From assembly GCF_051131155.1 (NCBI RefSeq), contig NZ_CP159508.1, forward strand, positions 62,001-126,000: a DNA stretch of 64,000 nucleotides. Direction: 5' to 3'. A model generated the notes under the pieces. That model was not told the origin of the DNA and did not search any database. It saw nothing but the letters and a program-made list of their open reading frames with translations. Position numbers and translations under genes: made by a program. Source of the DNA: Pseudanabaena minima (GTDB lineage Bacteria > Cyanobacteriota > Cyanobacteriia > Pseudanabaenales > Pseudanabaenaceae). This document shows, piece after piece, positions 26,585 through 34,832 of the stretch (position 1 is its first letter; each line of letters opens with the position of its first letter).

Positions 26585-27228
26585 TGTTTACCGAGGACAT
26601 CGACCACTCATCTAGTGGCCACGAAGATGAAGACGTACTATTTAACTGGTATGCCGTCCAAATCGCTTCAGGCTGCGAAAAAAAGGTTAAGTCGAGCCTA
26701 GAGCAACGCATCAAAACTCTTGATGTCGAAGATAGGATCAAGCAAATTGAAATTCCGCAGACACCGACCGTCAAACTTAGAAAGGATGGCAGTCGAGCAA
26801 CTTCTGAGGAAAAGATTTTCCCTGGGTATGTTCTGATCCAAATCAAAACTGTCAGAAATGAGATCGGACAGTTAGAAGTTGATGACGACGCATGGCTAGC
26901 TGTTAAAAGCACGCCCCATGTAATTAACTTCGTTGGTACAGAGCAAAAACGTCATTACGGTCGTGGTCGTGGACATGTTAAACCTCGTCCTTTAACCGAA
27001 AAAGAAGTCGAAAGAATCTTCCGTGTCACCGTCGAACAAGAGCCAGTTCTCAAAATTAATATGGCTCAAGGCGACAAAATCAAAGTGCTTAATGGACCCT
27101 TCAAGGATTTTGAAGGTGAAGTGGTGGAAGTTAGCCCAGAACGTAGCAAACTAAAAGCCCTTCTTTCCATCTTTGGTAGAGACACTCCTGTAGAACTAGA
27201 ATTCAATCAGGTTCAAAAGCAAAACTAA
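26584..27228 (+). CDS. nusG: Transcription termination/antitermination protein NusG
   Basis: A protein of 214 residues. The NGN domain starts at WYAVQIASGCEKKVKSSLEQR, includes FPGYVLIQIK, and is followed by a C-terminal KOW motif (QGDKIKVLNGPFKDFEGEV). NusG binds the RNA polymerase clamp and links it to Rho or the ribosome. About 18 acidic residues precede the NGN domain. It overlaps secE by one base and is followed after 44 bases by rplK. Confidence 0.97.
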   Translation: MFTEDIDHSSSGHEDEDVLFNWYAVQIASGCEKKVKSSLEQRIKTLDVEDRIKQIEIPQTPTVKLRKDGSRATSEEKIFPGYVLIQIKTVRNEIGQLEVDDDAWLAVKSTPHVINFVGTEQKRHYGRGRGHVKPRPLTEKEVERIFRVTVEQEPVLKINMAQGDKIKVLNGPFKDFEGEVVEVSPERSKLKALLSIFGRDTPVELEFNQVQKQN

Positions 27229-27272
27229 TTCACTCAAACGCAGGTTTGTAGATTTTTTAACGGCTAAAATCA

Positions 27273-27698
27273 ATGGCTAAGAAAGTTACAGCAATTATCA
27301 AGTTAGCACTTAATGCTGGTAAAGCTAGTCCAACTCCACCAGTTGGTCCTGCTTTAGGTCAGCATGGTGTCAACATCATGATGTTTTGTAAGGAATATAA
27401 TGCCCGTACTGCTGATCAAGCAGGCATGGTCATTCCTGTAGAAATATCTGTTTATGAAGACAGAAGCTTCACCTTCGTTCTCAAAACACCACCAGCATCA
27501 GTTTTAATTCAAAAAGCGGCTGGTATTTCCTCTGGTTCGGCAGAGCCTAACCGTAAAAAAGTAGGTTCGATCACTAGAGATCAACTGCGCCAAATCGCGG
27601 AAACCAAGATGCCTGATATCAATGCAAATGATATCGATGCAGCAATGAAGATCATTGAAGGCACGGCAAAGAATATGGGCGTTACCATTAGCGCTTAG
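27273..27698 (+). CDS. rplK: 50S ribosomal protein L11
   Basis: A protein of 141 residues, standard length. It builds the GTPase-associated centre with 23S rRNA and L10. The N-terminal block has KLALNAGKASPTPPVGPALG and GVNIMMFCKEYNA. The C-terminal RNA-binding part has KTPPASVLIQKAAG and IEGTAKNMGV. It is part of the nusG-rplK-rplA-rplJ-rplL run. Confidence 0.98.
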   Translation: MAKKVTAIIKLALNAGKASPTPPVGPALGQHGVNIMMFCKEYNARTADQAGMVIPVEISVYEDRSFTFVLKTPPASVLIQKAAGISSGSAEPNRKKVGSITRDQLRQIAETKMPDINANDIDAAMKIIEGTAKNMGVTISA

Positions 27699-27809
27699 TT
27701 CTTAGCTTTGTAAACTTGCAAGATCAACAAGCAAGATCAATAAGTTTCAATAAACATTTTAGTTGGGGGAGGGAATTAAGTTTTCCGATCGCACCCCGTA
27801 GGAGCAATC

Positions 27810-28523
27810 ATGGCAAAAAAAATCTCGAAGCGTCTTAAGGAAGCTCTCAGTAAAGTTGAAGCCCGTCCTTATGCACCAATTGATGCATTGGAACTAGTTA
27901 AGGTAACTGCAACTGCTAAGTTTCCTGAATCTGTAGAAGCACACGTCAGACTAGGTATCGATCCGAAGTACGCCGATCAACAATTGCGGACAACGGTGAC
28001 TTTACCTAAGGGAACAGGTCAAACAATTCGTGTAGCAGTTATTGCTCGTGGTGAAAAAGTTGCTGAAGCAACCGCCGCAGGTGCAGATATCGCTGGTTCT
28101 GAGGAGCTAATCGATGAAATCAGCAAGGGAAGAATGGATTTTGATTTGCTGATTTCCACACCTGATATGATGCCTCAAGTGGCTAAGCTCGGTAAATTGC
28201 TTGGTCCAAGAGGATTGATGCCTTCGCCTAAAGGTGGTACGGTAACTACTGATTTGGGTGGTGCAATTAATGAGTTCAAAGCTGGTAAGCTAGAATTCCG
28301 TGCTGATCGTACTGGAATTGTTCACATTCAGTTTGGTAAAGCTGCTTTTCCTGCTGAAGACTTGCTAACTAACCTCAAAGCTTTACAAGAAACGATTGAT
28401 CGTAATCGTCCTTCTGGCGCAAAGGGTAGATACTGGAGATCACTCTATGTGTCCGCAACGATGGGACCAGCGATCGAAGTCGATGTTGCGGCCTTACGCG
28501 ACCTCAAACTTGCAGAAGCGTAA
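27810..28523 (+). CDS. rplA: 50S ribosomal protein L1
   Basis: A protein of 237 residues. L1 forms the mobile stalk at the E site and in many bacteria represses its own L11-L1 messenger. Signatures are FPESVEAHVRLGIDPKYADQQ, PKGTGQTIRVAV, MMPQVAKLGKLLGPRGLMP and the C-terminal GRYWRSLYVSATMGPAIEVD. A GGAG-containing ribosome site (TAGGAGCAATC) precedes the ATG. The 111-base gap to rplK has a GGGGGAGGG run and may hold an L1 binding site, which I cannot resolve. Confidence 0.98.
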   Translation: MAKKISKRLKEALSKVEARPYAPIDALELVKVTATAKFPESVEAHVRLGIDPKYADQQLRTTVTLPKGTGQTIRVAVIARGEKVAEATAAGADIAGSEELIDEISKGRMDFDLLISTPDMMPQVAKLGKLLGPRGLMPSPKGGTVTTDLGGAINEFKAGKLEFRADRTGIVHIQFGKAAFPAEDLLTNLKALQETIDRNRPSGAKGRYWRSLYVSATMGPAIEVDVAALRDLKLAEA

Positions 28524-28624
28524 ATAAAGCCTTTCTAAAGTCATTATCCTTGAGATTACTTAGCCCCAAGCAGTAAGAATCTCAAGGAACTATTAAAAGC
28601 TCAGTCTAATTGTTGTAATAAGCC

Positions 28625-28761
28625 TAGAAAGAAATTTCGACAACTGAATATCTCCATAGACAGCAGGTGCTAATTGCTTAATTTCCTGCCGAGGTGTTTT
28701 AAAAAAGATTCTTGAGAGAATACTTTTTTGGCCTCGGTCTGCGAAAAGACGAGGCTTTTTT
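28625..28761 (+). promoter_or_regulatory. Ribosomal protein L10 leader with terminator hairpin
   Basis: The rplA-rplJ gap (323 bases) holds the typical L10-binding leader. CAGCAGGTGC (28661-28670) can pair with CCTGCCGAGG (about 28686-28695). A terminator-like hairpin follows: GCCTCG at 28731 pairs with CGAGGC at 28750-28755, then six T. In this RNA family L10(L12)4 binds the kink-turn-containing leader and represses rplJ-rplL. The AGCAGGTGC and CTGCCGAGG blocks are the diagnostic ones. A hairpin-T run points to attenuation rather than only translational control. Confidence 0.85.
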
Positions 28762-28829
28762 AATGACTTTTAAAGATACATACAGCCAATTTAATAGCGA
28801 GTCAAATCGTTGAAATTGGTTCCAAACAC

Positions 28830-28839
28830 AAGGAGGTGA
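28830..28839 (+). promoter_or_regulatory. Very strong ribosome binding site of rplJ
   Basis: AAGGAGGTGA, a full match to the 16S rRNA tail, lies seven bases before the rplJ ATG. Such a long match is not seen at the other starts I inspected here and fits a highly expressed, leader-controlled gene. Confidence 0.85.
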
Positions 28840-28846
28840 AAACCAT

Positions 28847-29374
28847 ATGGGTAAGACCCTAGACCAAAAGAAATTTTTAGTCGGAGAAATGACCAAAGAG
28901 TTTGAAGGAACTCAGATGGTCATGGTAATCGACTATTCAACTCTGTCAGTAGCTGAAATTACTAAGCTCCGCCGCTCACTCCGTCCTACGGGTACGGTGT
29001 GCAGAACTACTAAAAACACTTTGCTCAAGCAAGCAATCTCTGATGTGCCCGAATGGAAATCTCTTGAAGGGTTTCTGGTTGGTCCTTCGGCATGTTTGTT
29101 TGTCAAAGATGACATTGGTGGTGCTGTTAAGGCTTATCAAGCATTCCAAAAGGAATCTAAGAAAACTGAACTGCGTGGTGGTGTCTTAGAAGGTCGTGCT
29201 TTGACTGCAAAAGACTTGCAGGCGATCGCTGATCTACCTTCTAAGGAAGTACTTATCTCGCAAATTGCTGGCGCAATCAATGCGGTTACCGCCAAGATCG
29301 CGATCGGCATCAAAGAGGTTCCGCAATCTCTGGGCAGAGCTATCAAAGCTGTTTCCGAAAAAGAAGCTGCTTAA
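28847..29374 (+). CDS. rplJ: 50S ribosomal protein L10
   Basis: A protein of 175 residues. It anchors L7/L12 dimers to the ribosome and is the autogenous repressor of its own operon. Signatures are KTLDQKKFLVGEM, the VIDYSTLSVAEITKLRRSLR block, CRTTKNTLLKQAI and a C-terminal helix (AIGIKEVPQSLGRAIKAVSE) that binds L7/L12. The start is fixed by the AAGGAGGTGA site. It follows the L10 leader and precedes rplL after a repeat-filled gap of 128 bases. Confidence 0.97.
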   Translation: MGKTLDQKKFLVGEMTKEFEGTQMVMVIDYSTLSVAEITKLRRSLRPTGTVCRTTKNTLLKQAISDVPEWKSLEGFLVGPSACLFVKDDIGGAVKAYQAFQKESKKTELRGGVLEGRALTAKDLQAIADLPSKEVLISQIAGAINAVTAKIAIGIKEVPQSLGRAIKAVSEKEAA

Positions 29375-29381
29375 GAAGCGA

Positions 29382-29453
29382 TTGGCTATTAGCTATTAGC
29401 TATTAGCTCAATCTCTATAAAAGCTAAAGGCTAATTGCTAATAGCTAACAGCC
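29382..29453. repeat. TTAGCT-type repeats between rplJ and rplL
   Basis: Three tandem CTATTAG units, then an inverted set (AAAGCTAAAGGCTAATTG and CTAATAGCTAACAGCC) able to fold into a hairpin. The units resemble those in the rpoB-rpoC1 gap (13545-13708). Confidence 0.75.
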
Positions 29454-29502
29454 TCAAGCAACCAAACCTAAAATCTAATCTAATTAATTAAAGAGAAAAA
29501 CT

Positions 29503-29895
29503 ATGTCTGCAAAAATCGACAGCATTATTGAAGAACTAAAGTCTTTGAGCCTTCTTGAAGCTTCTGAATTGGTCAAAGCGATCGAAGAAACATTCGGCGT
29601 TTCGGCTGCTGCTCCTGTTGGTGGCATGATGATGGCTGCTCCTGGTGCTGGCGCTGCTGCTGCTGAAGAAGTTGAAGAAAAGACTGCTTTTGACTTGGTA
29701 CTTGACGAAGTTCCTGCTGATAAGAAGATCGCTGTTCTAAAGATCGTTCGCGAAATCACTGGTTTAGGCTTGAAAGACGCTAAGGATATGGTTGAGTCTG
29801 CTCCTAAGACGATCAAAGAAGGTCTGCCTAAGGCTGATGCTGAAGCTGCTAAGAAGCAAATCGAAGAAGCTGGTGGTAAGGTTTCCATCAAGTAA
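29503..29895 (+). CDS. rplL: 50S ribosomal protein L7/L12
   Basis: A protein of 130 residues. The N-terminal dimerisation helices (IIEELKSLSLLEASELVKAIEE) come first, then the Ala/Gly-rich hinge with a Met triplet (GGMMMAAPGAGAAAAEE). The C-terminal factor-binding domain follows (KTAFDLVLDEVPADKKIAVLK, GLKDAKDMVESAPKTIKEG). It recruits translational GTPases. The last gene of the ribosomal run, followed by two perfect hairpins. Confidence 0.98.
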   Translation: MSAKIDSIIEELKSLSLLEASELVKAIEETFGVSAAAPVGGMMMAAPGAGAAAAEEVEEKTAFDLVLDEVPADKKIAVLKIVREITGLGLKDAKDMVESAPKTIKEGLPKADAEAAKKQIEEAGGKVSIK

Positions 29896-29912
29896 TTGTT
29901 GGCAACATTTAT

Positions 29913-29983
29913 TTTGGGAATATCCTGCTTAGCAGGATATTCCCAAACAATCATAAAGGCACGCTATGCGTGCCTTTATGATT
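29913..29983 (+). terminator. Two consecutive perfect hairpins after rplL
   Basis: Hairpin one has 16-bp arms 29913-29928/29932-29947 (TTA loop). Hairpin two has 16-bp arms 29949-29964/29968-29983 (TAT loop). They end the rplL transcript. Two bases later MITE copy 1 begins. Confidence 0.8.
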
Positions 29984-29985
29984 AT

Positions 29986-30155
29986 TAACTGATGTTACGT
30001 GGAACTCAGATGATGAAACTCTTGCTGCTAGCATAACAGGGCAACCACGGGGGGATTGCCCCTACCTGTAGATTTTAGATCTTGTAGGGGCTGCGCCCCC
30101 GTGCCAGCCCTAGCCTTACGCCATCGCAAGAATTCCTTCCACGTAACATCAGTTA
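29986..30155 (+). mobile_element. MITE copy 1 (170 bp)
   Basis: Bounded by the inverted repeat TAACTGATGTTACGTGGAA and its complement. It has internal GC-rich inverted blocks (GGGGATTGCCCCTAC, then GTAGGGGCTGCGCCCC). Close copies lie at 37941-38111 and 52314-52484. It encodes no transposase. TA at both ends suggests TA target duplication, as for IS630/Tc1-mariner-type elements (inference). Confidence 0.85.
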
Positions 30156-30194
30156 TTAAAGAACAATAGTGCTGAGCTAAGAGACGCACAGTAA

Positions 30195-30253
30195 AATAAA
30201 GAACTGATTTTTGTGGTGCGGCTTCGCCGCGCCACAAAAATCGGGTTCTTTAT
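30195..30253. repeat. Inverted repeat before hisE
   Basis: Arms of about 28 bases (30195-30222/30226-30253) with a few mismatches and a TTC loop. The arms share GATTTTTGTGG-type sequence with the hairpin at 9728-9776. With the hairpins and MITE upstream it fills the whole 409-base rplL-hisE gap. Confidence 0.7.
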
Positions 30254-30304
30254 TAAATTGCAGAACCTTAAGCTCAACACTATTGTTGATTATTAGGTAC
30301 TTTT

Positions 30305-30583
30305 ATGAACGATCCTTTATCAGAATTATTTGCGGTGATTGTCGATCGCCGTGAGCATCCGCAAGAAAGTTCGTATACTTGCAAATTATTTGCTGGTGGC
30401 GACAACAAAATTTTAAAAAAGATTGGTGAAGAATCCGCCGAAGTGGTGATGGCTTGTAAAGATGATGATCCCGATGCGATCGCCTCAGAGGTGGCGGATT
30501 TGTTTTATCACACCTTAGTAGCGATCGCGCATCATCAAGTCGATCTGCAAATGGTATATGAAAAACTCGCTCAACGACGCTAA
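30305..30583 (+). CDS. hisE: Phosphoribosyl-ATP pyrophosphatase (HisE)
   Basis: A protein of 92 residues. It removes pyrophosphate from phosphoribosyl-ATP, the second step of histidine synthesis. The alpha-helical MazG-like core is visible: SYTCKLFAGGDNKILKKIGEE, ESAEVVMACKDDD and EVADLFYHTLVAI. Many cyanobacteria have a fused HisIE protein. Here only the HisE part is present, with its own ATG, so HisI must be encoded elsewhere. It is monocistronic, ending at a hairpin (30590-30626). Confidence 0.92.
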   Translation: MNDPLSELFAVIVDRREHPQESSYTCKLFAGGDNKILKKIGEESAEVVMACKDDDPDAIASEVADLFYHTLVAIAHHQVDLQMVYEKLAQRR

Positions 30584-30589
30584 AAGTCA

Positions 30590-30626
30590 AAAACTTAAGG
30601 TTGTACTTTGCACAACCTTAAGTTTT
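30590..30626 (+). terminator. Hairpin after hisE
   Basis: Perfect 15-bp arms 30590-30604/30612-30626 with a seven-base loop. The right arm ends in T4 and is followed by one more T. Confidence 0.75.
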
Positions 30627-30689
30627 TAGTACGCAATACTTAATTAATGCAGTAAGATTACCTATGAATTGATCAAAGGGTAGATTGCT

Positions 30690-32621
30690 GTGGCATCGAA
30701 TAGTGTAGAGCGTTCTCAGTCTCTGGCAAGCAGTATTTTAAAAGGCACTCTCAAAGCTGTTGGTGGCACATTGCTGGGCATTATCATGATTGGTGGTGCG
30801 GGAGTAGCGGGTGCACTTGTAGGCTTAGCTCTCAGCTTTCGCGATCTGCCTGATTTGCGAGTCCTCAAAGGCTATGTGCCAGTTGAGACTACTTACATTT
30901 ACGATATCAATGGCGGGCTGATAGCACGGTTACATGGGGATGTTAATCGTGAAGTTGTTACCCTCGATCGCATTTCGCCACACCTTAAGCGATCGGTTCT
31001 GGCGATGGAAGATGCGTACTTCTATACCCACAAAGGCATTGATCCCAGCGGTATTGGACGCGCTATTTTAGCCAACTTTAATGCAGGTGGAACTGTTGAA
31101 GGTGGCTCAACCCTGACACAACAATTAGTTAAAAATTTATTTCTCTCTAATGAGCGTAGTCTCAATCGCAAAGTTGCCGAAGCGGTTTTAGCTATGCGTG
31201 TTGAGCAGGTATTTACCAAGGAGCAAATCCTTGAAATGTATCTGAACCAAGTGTTTTGGGGTAAAAATACGAATGGTGCTGAAACTGCTTCTCAAAATTA
31301 CTTCGGCAAATCTGCCGCAGATTTGACCCTTGGTGAGGCTGCGATCTTGGCAGGCACGATTCAAGCCCCTTCGGTCTTTAATCCTGTTGATAACTATGCT
31401 GAGGCAAAAAAGCGTCAGGGACTTGTACTTGATCGACTTTTAGAGCTTGGGTGGGCAACAGAGGCTGAAGTAAAAGCTGCAAGAGCGCAAAAAATCACAA
31501 TTCGGAAACAGGGTATCTCCTACGAAGCAAGCCGCGTCCCCTATGTGTCACAGGCAGTCACTGCTGAGCTAGAAGAAAAATTTGGTCGTGATGTTGTTCT
31601 TCAAGGTGGGTTAAGGGTTCAGACAACAATTGATCTAAAGCTACAACGTATTGCCGAAGAGGTAGCTGCTGAAGGACATAAGGACTTAGTAGATCGCGGA
31701 GCCTATGCTGATCAACTAGCTCTAGTTGCCGTTGATCCACGTACAGGATTTGTGAAGGCGCTAGTAGGTGGGGTTGGTGACTTTGATAAGAATCAATTTA
31801 ACCGTGCTGTATTAGCAAGAAGACAACTGGGATCATCTTTTAAACCCTTTGTTTATTATCTTGCTTTTGCCTCAGGTAGCTACACTCCTGACTCAGTGAT
31901 AGACGATAGCCCAATGTCAATCCCTGATGGTGATGAGCCTTATATTCCTCGTAACTATGACAATAAATTTTCAGGAGCGATGAGCATTCGCCAAGCGATC
32001 GCCGTTTCTCGAAATATTCCTGCTCTGAGGCTGGGGCTAGAATTTGGTAATGAAAATGTAGTTGCTCTCTGTCGCAAACTGGGTATTAACAGCCCAATTA
32101 TTCCAGTTGTTTCCTTACCCCTTGGCGCTGCGGATGTTACTCCTATGGAGGTAGCAGGAGCCTATGCAGTATTTGCTAGTGGTGGCTACAAGTCCAAAAC
32201 TACATTGATTGCAAGGGTTACTGATCGCAATGGCAATTTAGTCCTAGACAATACTCCTAAGCCTGAACTAATCCTTGATCCGATCGCTGTTTCCTATTTA
32301 ACTGATGCATTGCGCGGAGTTGTTACTAACGGTACTGCAACAGAGGCGCAAATGAGTGATGGGCGACCTGTAGCAGGTAAAACGGGTACTACTTCGGATT
32401 TTCGAGATGCTTGGTTTGTCGGCTATGCACCTCAATTATCAGTGGCAATTTGGATCGGCAATGATGATTACTCGCCAATGGCAAATGGTGTCACAGGAGG
32501 GGTCTATGTGGTTCCAATTTGGCGTAAGTTTATGGAAAGAGCTTTAGCTGGTCAACCAATCGAGCAGTTCCCTGTTCCAAGTGAAATCCAAGAAAAAGAA
32601 GGTACTAAAAAGAAAAACTAG
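30690..32621 (+). CDS. Class A penicillin-binding protein (PBP1A family)
   Basis: A protein of 643 residues starting with GTG. One transmembrane helix (about 24-50) precedes the glycosyltransferase 51 domain with MEDAYFYTHKGID, GGSTLTQQLVKNLFL and EQILEMYLNQVFWG. The transpeptidase domain has the catalytic SSFK (Ser382, Lys385), SRN in the middle and KTGT at 564-567. It polymerises and cross-links peptidoglycan in the periplasm. The short C terminus is lysine-rich. It stands alone, with a perfect 18-bp hairpin behind it. Confidence 0.93.
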   Translation: MASNSVERSQSLASSILKGTLKAVGGTLLGIIMIGGAGVAGALVGLALSFRDLPDLRVLKGYVPVETTYIYDINGGLIARLHGDVNREVVTLDRISPHLKRSVLAMEDAYFYTHKGIDPSGIGRAILANFNAGGTVEGGSTLTQQLVKNLFLSNERSLNRKVAEAVLAMRVEQVFTKEQILEMYLNQVFWGKNTNGAETASQNYFGKSAADLTLGEAAILAGTIQAPSVFNPVDNYAEAKKRQGLVLDRLLELGWATEAEVKAARAQKITIRKQGISYEASRVPYVSQAVTAELEEKFGRDVVLQGGLRVQTTIDLKLQRIAEEVAAEGHKDLVDRGAYADQLALVAVDPRTGFVKALVGGVGDFDKNQFNRAVLARRQLGSSFKPFVYYLAFASGSYTPDSVIDDSPMSIPDGDEPYIPRNYDNKFSGAMSIRQAIAVSRNIPALRLGLEFGNENVVALCRKLGINSPIIPVVSLPLGAADVTPMEVAGAYAVFASGGYKSKTTLIARVTDRNGNLVLDNTPKPELILDPIAVSYLTDALRGVVTNGTATEAQMSDGRPVAGKTGTTSDFRDAWFVGYAPQLSVAIWIGNDDYSPMANGVTGGVYVVPIWRKFMERALAGQPIEQFPVPSEIQEKEGTKKKN

Positions 32622-32648
32622 CAAAGCAATACTCGGTAGTGCTAAATA

Positions 32649-32687
32649 GGTAAGGATGGGCGGCGCGAAGCGCCGCCCATCCTTACC
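32649..32687. repeat. Perfect inverted repeat, 18-bp arms, GAA loop
   Basis: Arms 32649-32666/32670-32687, apex GGCGGCGC-GAA-GCGCCGCC. Follows the PBP gene and is terminator-like. Confidence 0.85.
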
Positions 32688-32746
32688 ACCATAAATCCTT
32701 TCCTTTTTAGGACTACCCAATACTCTTTGCTAAATCTGACGAAATT

Positions 32747-32941
32747 ATGTGGCAACAAATTTTATTTATTTTGCGATTATTGGTTTATTCAGCGATCGCG
32801 TCAGCAGTAATTAAATATGTTGCGCCTACTTGGAGTTTGCTGGCGAATAATTTAACTGTGGATGTGATGAATGCGATCGCTGTATCTGCAATTACCTTAC
32901 CCGTTGGTTTATTTGCCTTTGTTTTGTGGCTTAAGCGCTAA
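32747..32941 (+). CDS. Small conserved-type membrane protein
   Basis: A protein of 64 residues with two predicted transmembrane helices (about 4-24 and 40-61) and a positive C-terminal end (LKR). I know similar tiny two-helix proteins from cyanobacterial genomes but cannot name a function. The HIP1 sites in frame and the tight fit between two hairpins support a real gene. Confidence 0.6.
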   Translation: MWQQILFILRLLVYSAIASAVIKYVAPTWSLLANNLTVDVMNAIAVSAITLPVGLFAFVLWLKR

Positions 32942-32980
32942 TTCGCATTAGATTTGAGAGGCGGCGCTTTGCGCCCAAAT

Positions 32981-33436
32981 CTAAACAAGCTTTGCAAAAT
33001 TCTTGGTCATGACGAAGCAATTACGACCGTCAGGCATGACATCGTATCTGAGTTCGTCAGCAATTGTGTTGGCGATCATTAACCCTCGACCACCTGTAGG
33101 AATATCATCAATACTTTCAAAATTTTTGTTTTTTTGTGATTCCATAGTGGCTCTTTCAATTTCTGCTTGAAGATTAAATGGTTCACCAAAGTCCCAAATC
33201 TTCATCTCTAAAAAATATCCAGTCTTATCGATCGCAATCTCAATATCGATTGGCGTTTCTTCAGGCATCCCCTCATGGGCATAGGAGACTACATTGGTAA
33301 ATACTTCAACTAAGACAAGATTGCACTGCATCCAAGTTTGCTTCGGCAATAAATTTTGAAATTGTTGAAACCACTCTTGCAAGTTAGCAAGAGCATAAAT
33401 ATCACTGTTAAACTGAATATAGTAATGCTCTAACAC
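32981..33436 (-). CDS. RsbW-like serine kinase / anti-sigma regulatory factor
   Basis: A protein of 151 residues. A HATPase_c fold of the anti-sigma factor type: N box VLVEVFTNVVSYAHEG, then KIWDFGEPF with the ATP-contacting Asp, and the glycine box GGRGLMIANTIADEL. Such proteins phosphorylate or hold STAS anti-anti-sigma partners, or in cyanobacteria act with PP2C phosphatases. No STAS partner is beside it. Its 3' end converges on the small membrane gene with an imperfect hairpin (about 32949-32984) between them. Confidence 0.85.
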   Translation of the reverse strand: MLEHYYIQFNSDIYALANLQEWFQQFQNLLPKQTWMQCNLVLVEVFTNVVSYAHEGMPEETPIDIEIAIDKTGYFLEMKIWDFGEPFNLQAEIERATMESQKNKNFESIDDIPTGGRGLMIANTIADELRYDVMPDGRNCFVMTKNFAKLV

Positions 33437-33488
33437 TGATAACTTATCTGACTTTCTACGAATCTAGTATTTTTAGGTTTAAGTTCAA

Positions 33489-34832
33489 TTACTGGCGGTT
33501 GTACCAACGCATTAATACACCCGCAAGTTTTTCTGAGTCATGACATACAGTGCCATTGTCTTTTTCTCGCATGATGTTAGCCATTAAAATAGGGCATCCC
33601 ATAGCAGAAAGGCTATCACGATCTAGATATGTAAAGTGTGACCCAGAAGAAGCATAGTGTTGTAGAGATCGTTCTGAAGGTGGATGCTTTTGGGCTAAAA
33701 CCACATCAAACAATCGCACACCTGCGATCTCGTCTAAAACTCGCACATAATCAGATACAGCATATCCGTCTGTTTCACCTACCTGACTCATGATATTACA
33801 AAGATAGATCGATGGCACATTGCGATCAATCAATGCTTGCAGTATTTCAGGTACAAGTAGGTTAGGAATAATACTTGTATATAAGCTTCCAGGTCCAATC
33901 ACAATCAGATCGGCTTCGCTAATATCCTCAATGGCTTGGGGTAAACCCTTAGGATTATCTGGCTTACAGCCAATATGCTTAATTTTACCTTTGGCTTCAG
34001 GAATATTTGATTCTCCCTCAACATATCGTCCATCTTCAAATTCTGCCCATAGCACCATGTGATCAAGGGTTGCTGGCAATACGCGCCCCCTTACCGCTAA
34101 TACCTGTGAACTAGCTGCGATCGCTTTTTCGAGATCACCTGTGACTTCACTCATGGCGGTGAGAAATAAATTGCCAAAGCTATGACCAGTTAATCCTTCT
34201 CCTGTTTGAAAACGGTATTGAAATAATTCTGTGACTAGTTTCTCCTCATCGGCGAGTGCTGCGAGGCAGTTACGAATATCGCCTGGGGGCAAAACTCCAT
34301 ACTCACGTCGCAAGCGTCCAGAGGAGCCTCCATCATCGGCAACAGTGACGATCGCCGTAATGTTAGCGCTATATTGCTTCAGCCCACGCAACAAATTTGA
34401 TAAACCTGTGCCACCACCTACGGTTACAATTTTCGGTCCACGGTTGAGCTTGCGATGGGAAACTAGCAGTTCTAATAGTTCTTTGTCTTGATTGGGCATC
34501 AAAACTTGGGTGATCGAACCGAGAGCACGTTTTTGTCCTAGCCACAACAGTCCTAGTCCGATTAAAAGTGCGAGGGGACCACTCATATTGCGGGGCAAGA
34601 TCGATACCAAGGTTTCGATCGCATTACCAATCAAGCGTGACAGAAATAAGATCGGTGTTAGTCTTGCGGAAATGGCAATCCCTAACACGATTAATACAAT
34701 GCCGATGATGCTAACTAGTAGCCATCGCTTCACAAATAATCCTGGTAAAAACCACTGAAATCCTCTCAGCCACTTGCTTCTCTTCAGGGCTGGACGATAT
34801 CGATTTGCTGGTGGCTTTTTTGAGGGCTTCAT
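33489..34832 (-). CDS. yvcK: YvcK/CofD-like family protein
   Basis: A protein of 447 residues. Two hydrophobic segments in the first 110 residues (WLLVSIIGIVLIVLGIAI and a later one near 85) precede the CofD-like domain. That domain starts at KIVTVGGGTGLSNLLRGLK and includes VTVADDGGSSGRLRREYG, PGDIRNCLAALAD and IGPGSLYTSIIPNLLV. YvcK in Bacillus binds UDP-GlcNAc and supports wall synthesis during gluconeogenic growth. The membrane-anchored N terminus is common in cyanobacterial forms. It is the last gene of a tightly packed operon with rsmE and yjbQ. Confidence 0.9.
   Translation of the reverse strand: MKPSKKPPANRYRPALKRSKWLRGFQWFLPGLFVKRWLLVSIIGIVLIVLGIAISARLTPILFLSRLIGNAIETLVSILPRNMSGPLALLIGLGLLWLGQKRALGSITQVLMPNQDKELLELLVSHRKLNRGPKIVTVGGGTGLSNLLRGLKQYSANITAIVTVADDGGSSGRLRREYGVLPPGDIRNCLAALADEEKLVTELFQYRFQTGEGLTGHSFGNLFLTAMSEVTGDLEKAIAASSQVLAVRGRVLPATLDHMVLWAEFEDGRYVEGESNIPEAKGKIKHIGCKPDNPKGLPQAIEDISEADLIVIGPGSLYTSIIPNLLVPEILQALIDRNVPSIYLCNIMSQVGETDGYAVSDYVRVLDEIAGVRLFDVVLAQKHPPSERSLQHYASSGSHFTYLDRDSLSAMGCPILMANIMREKDNGTVCHDSEKLAGVLMRWYNRQ

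Noticed and set aside
29484..29954. A 156-codon minus-strand frame over rplL
   Set aside because: It is the antisense shadow of the Ala-rich rplL gene.
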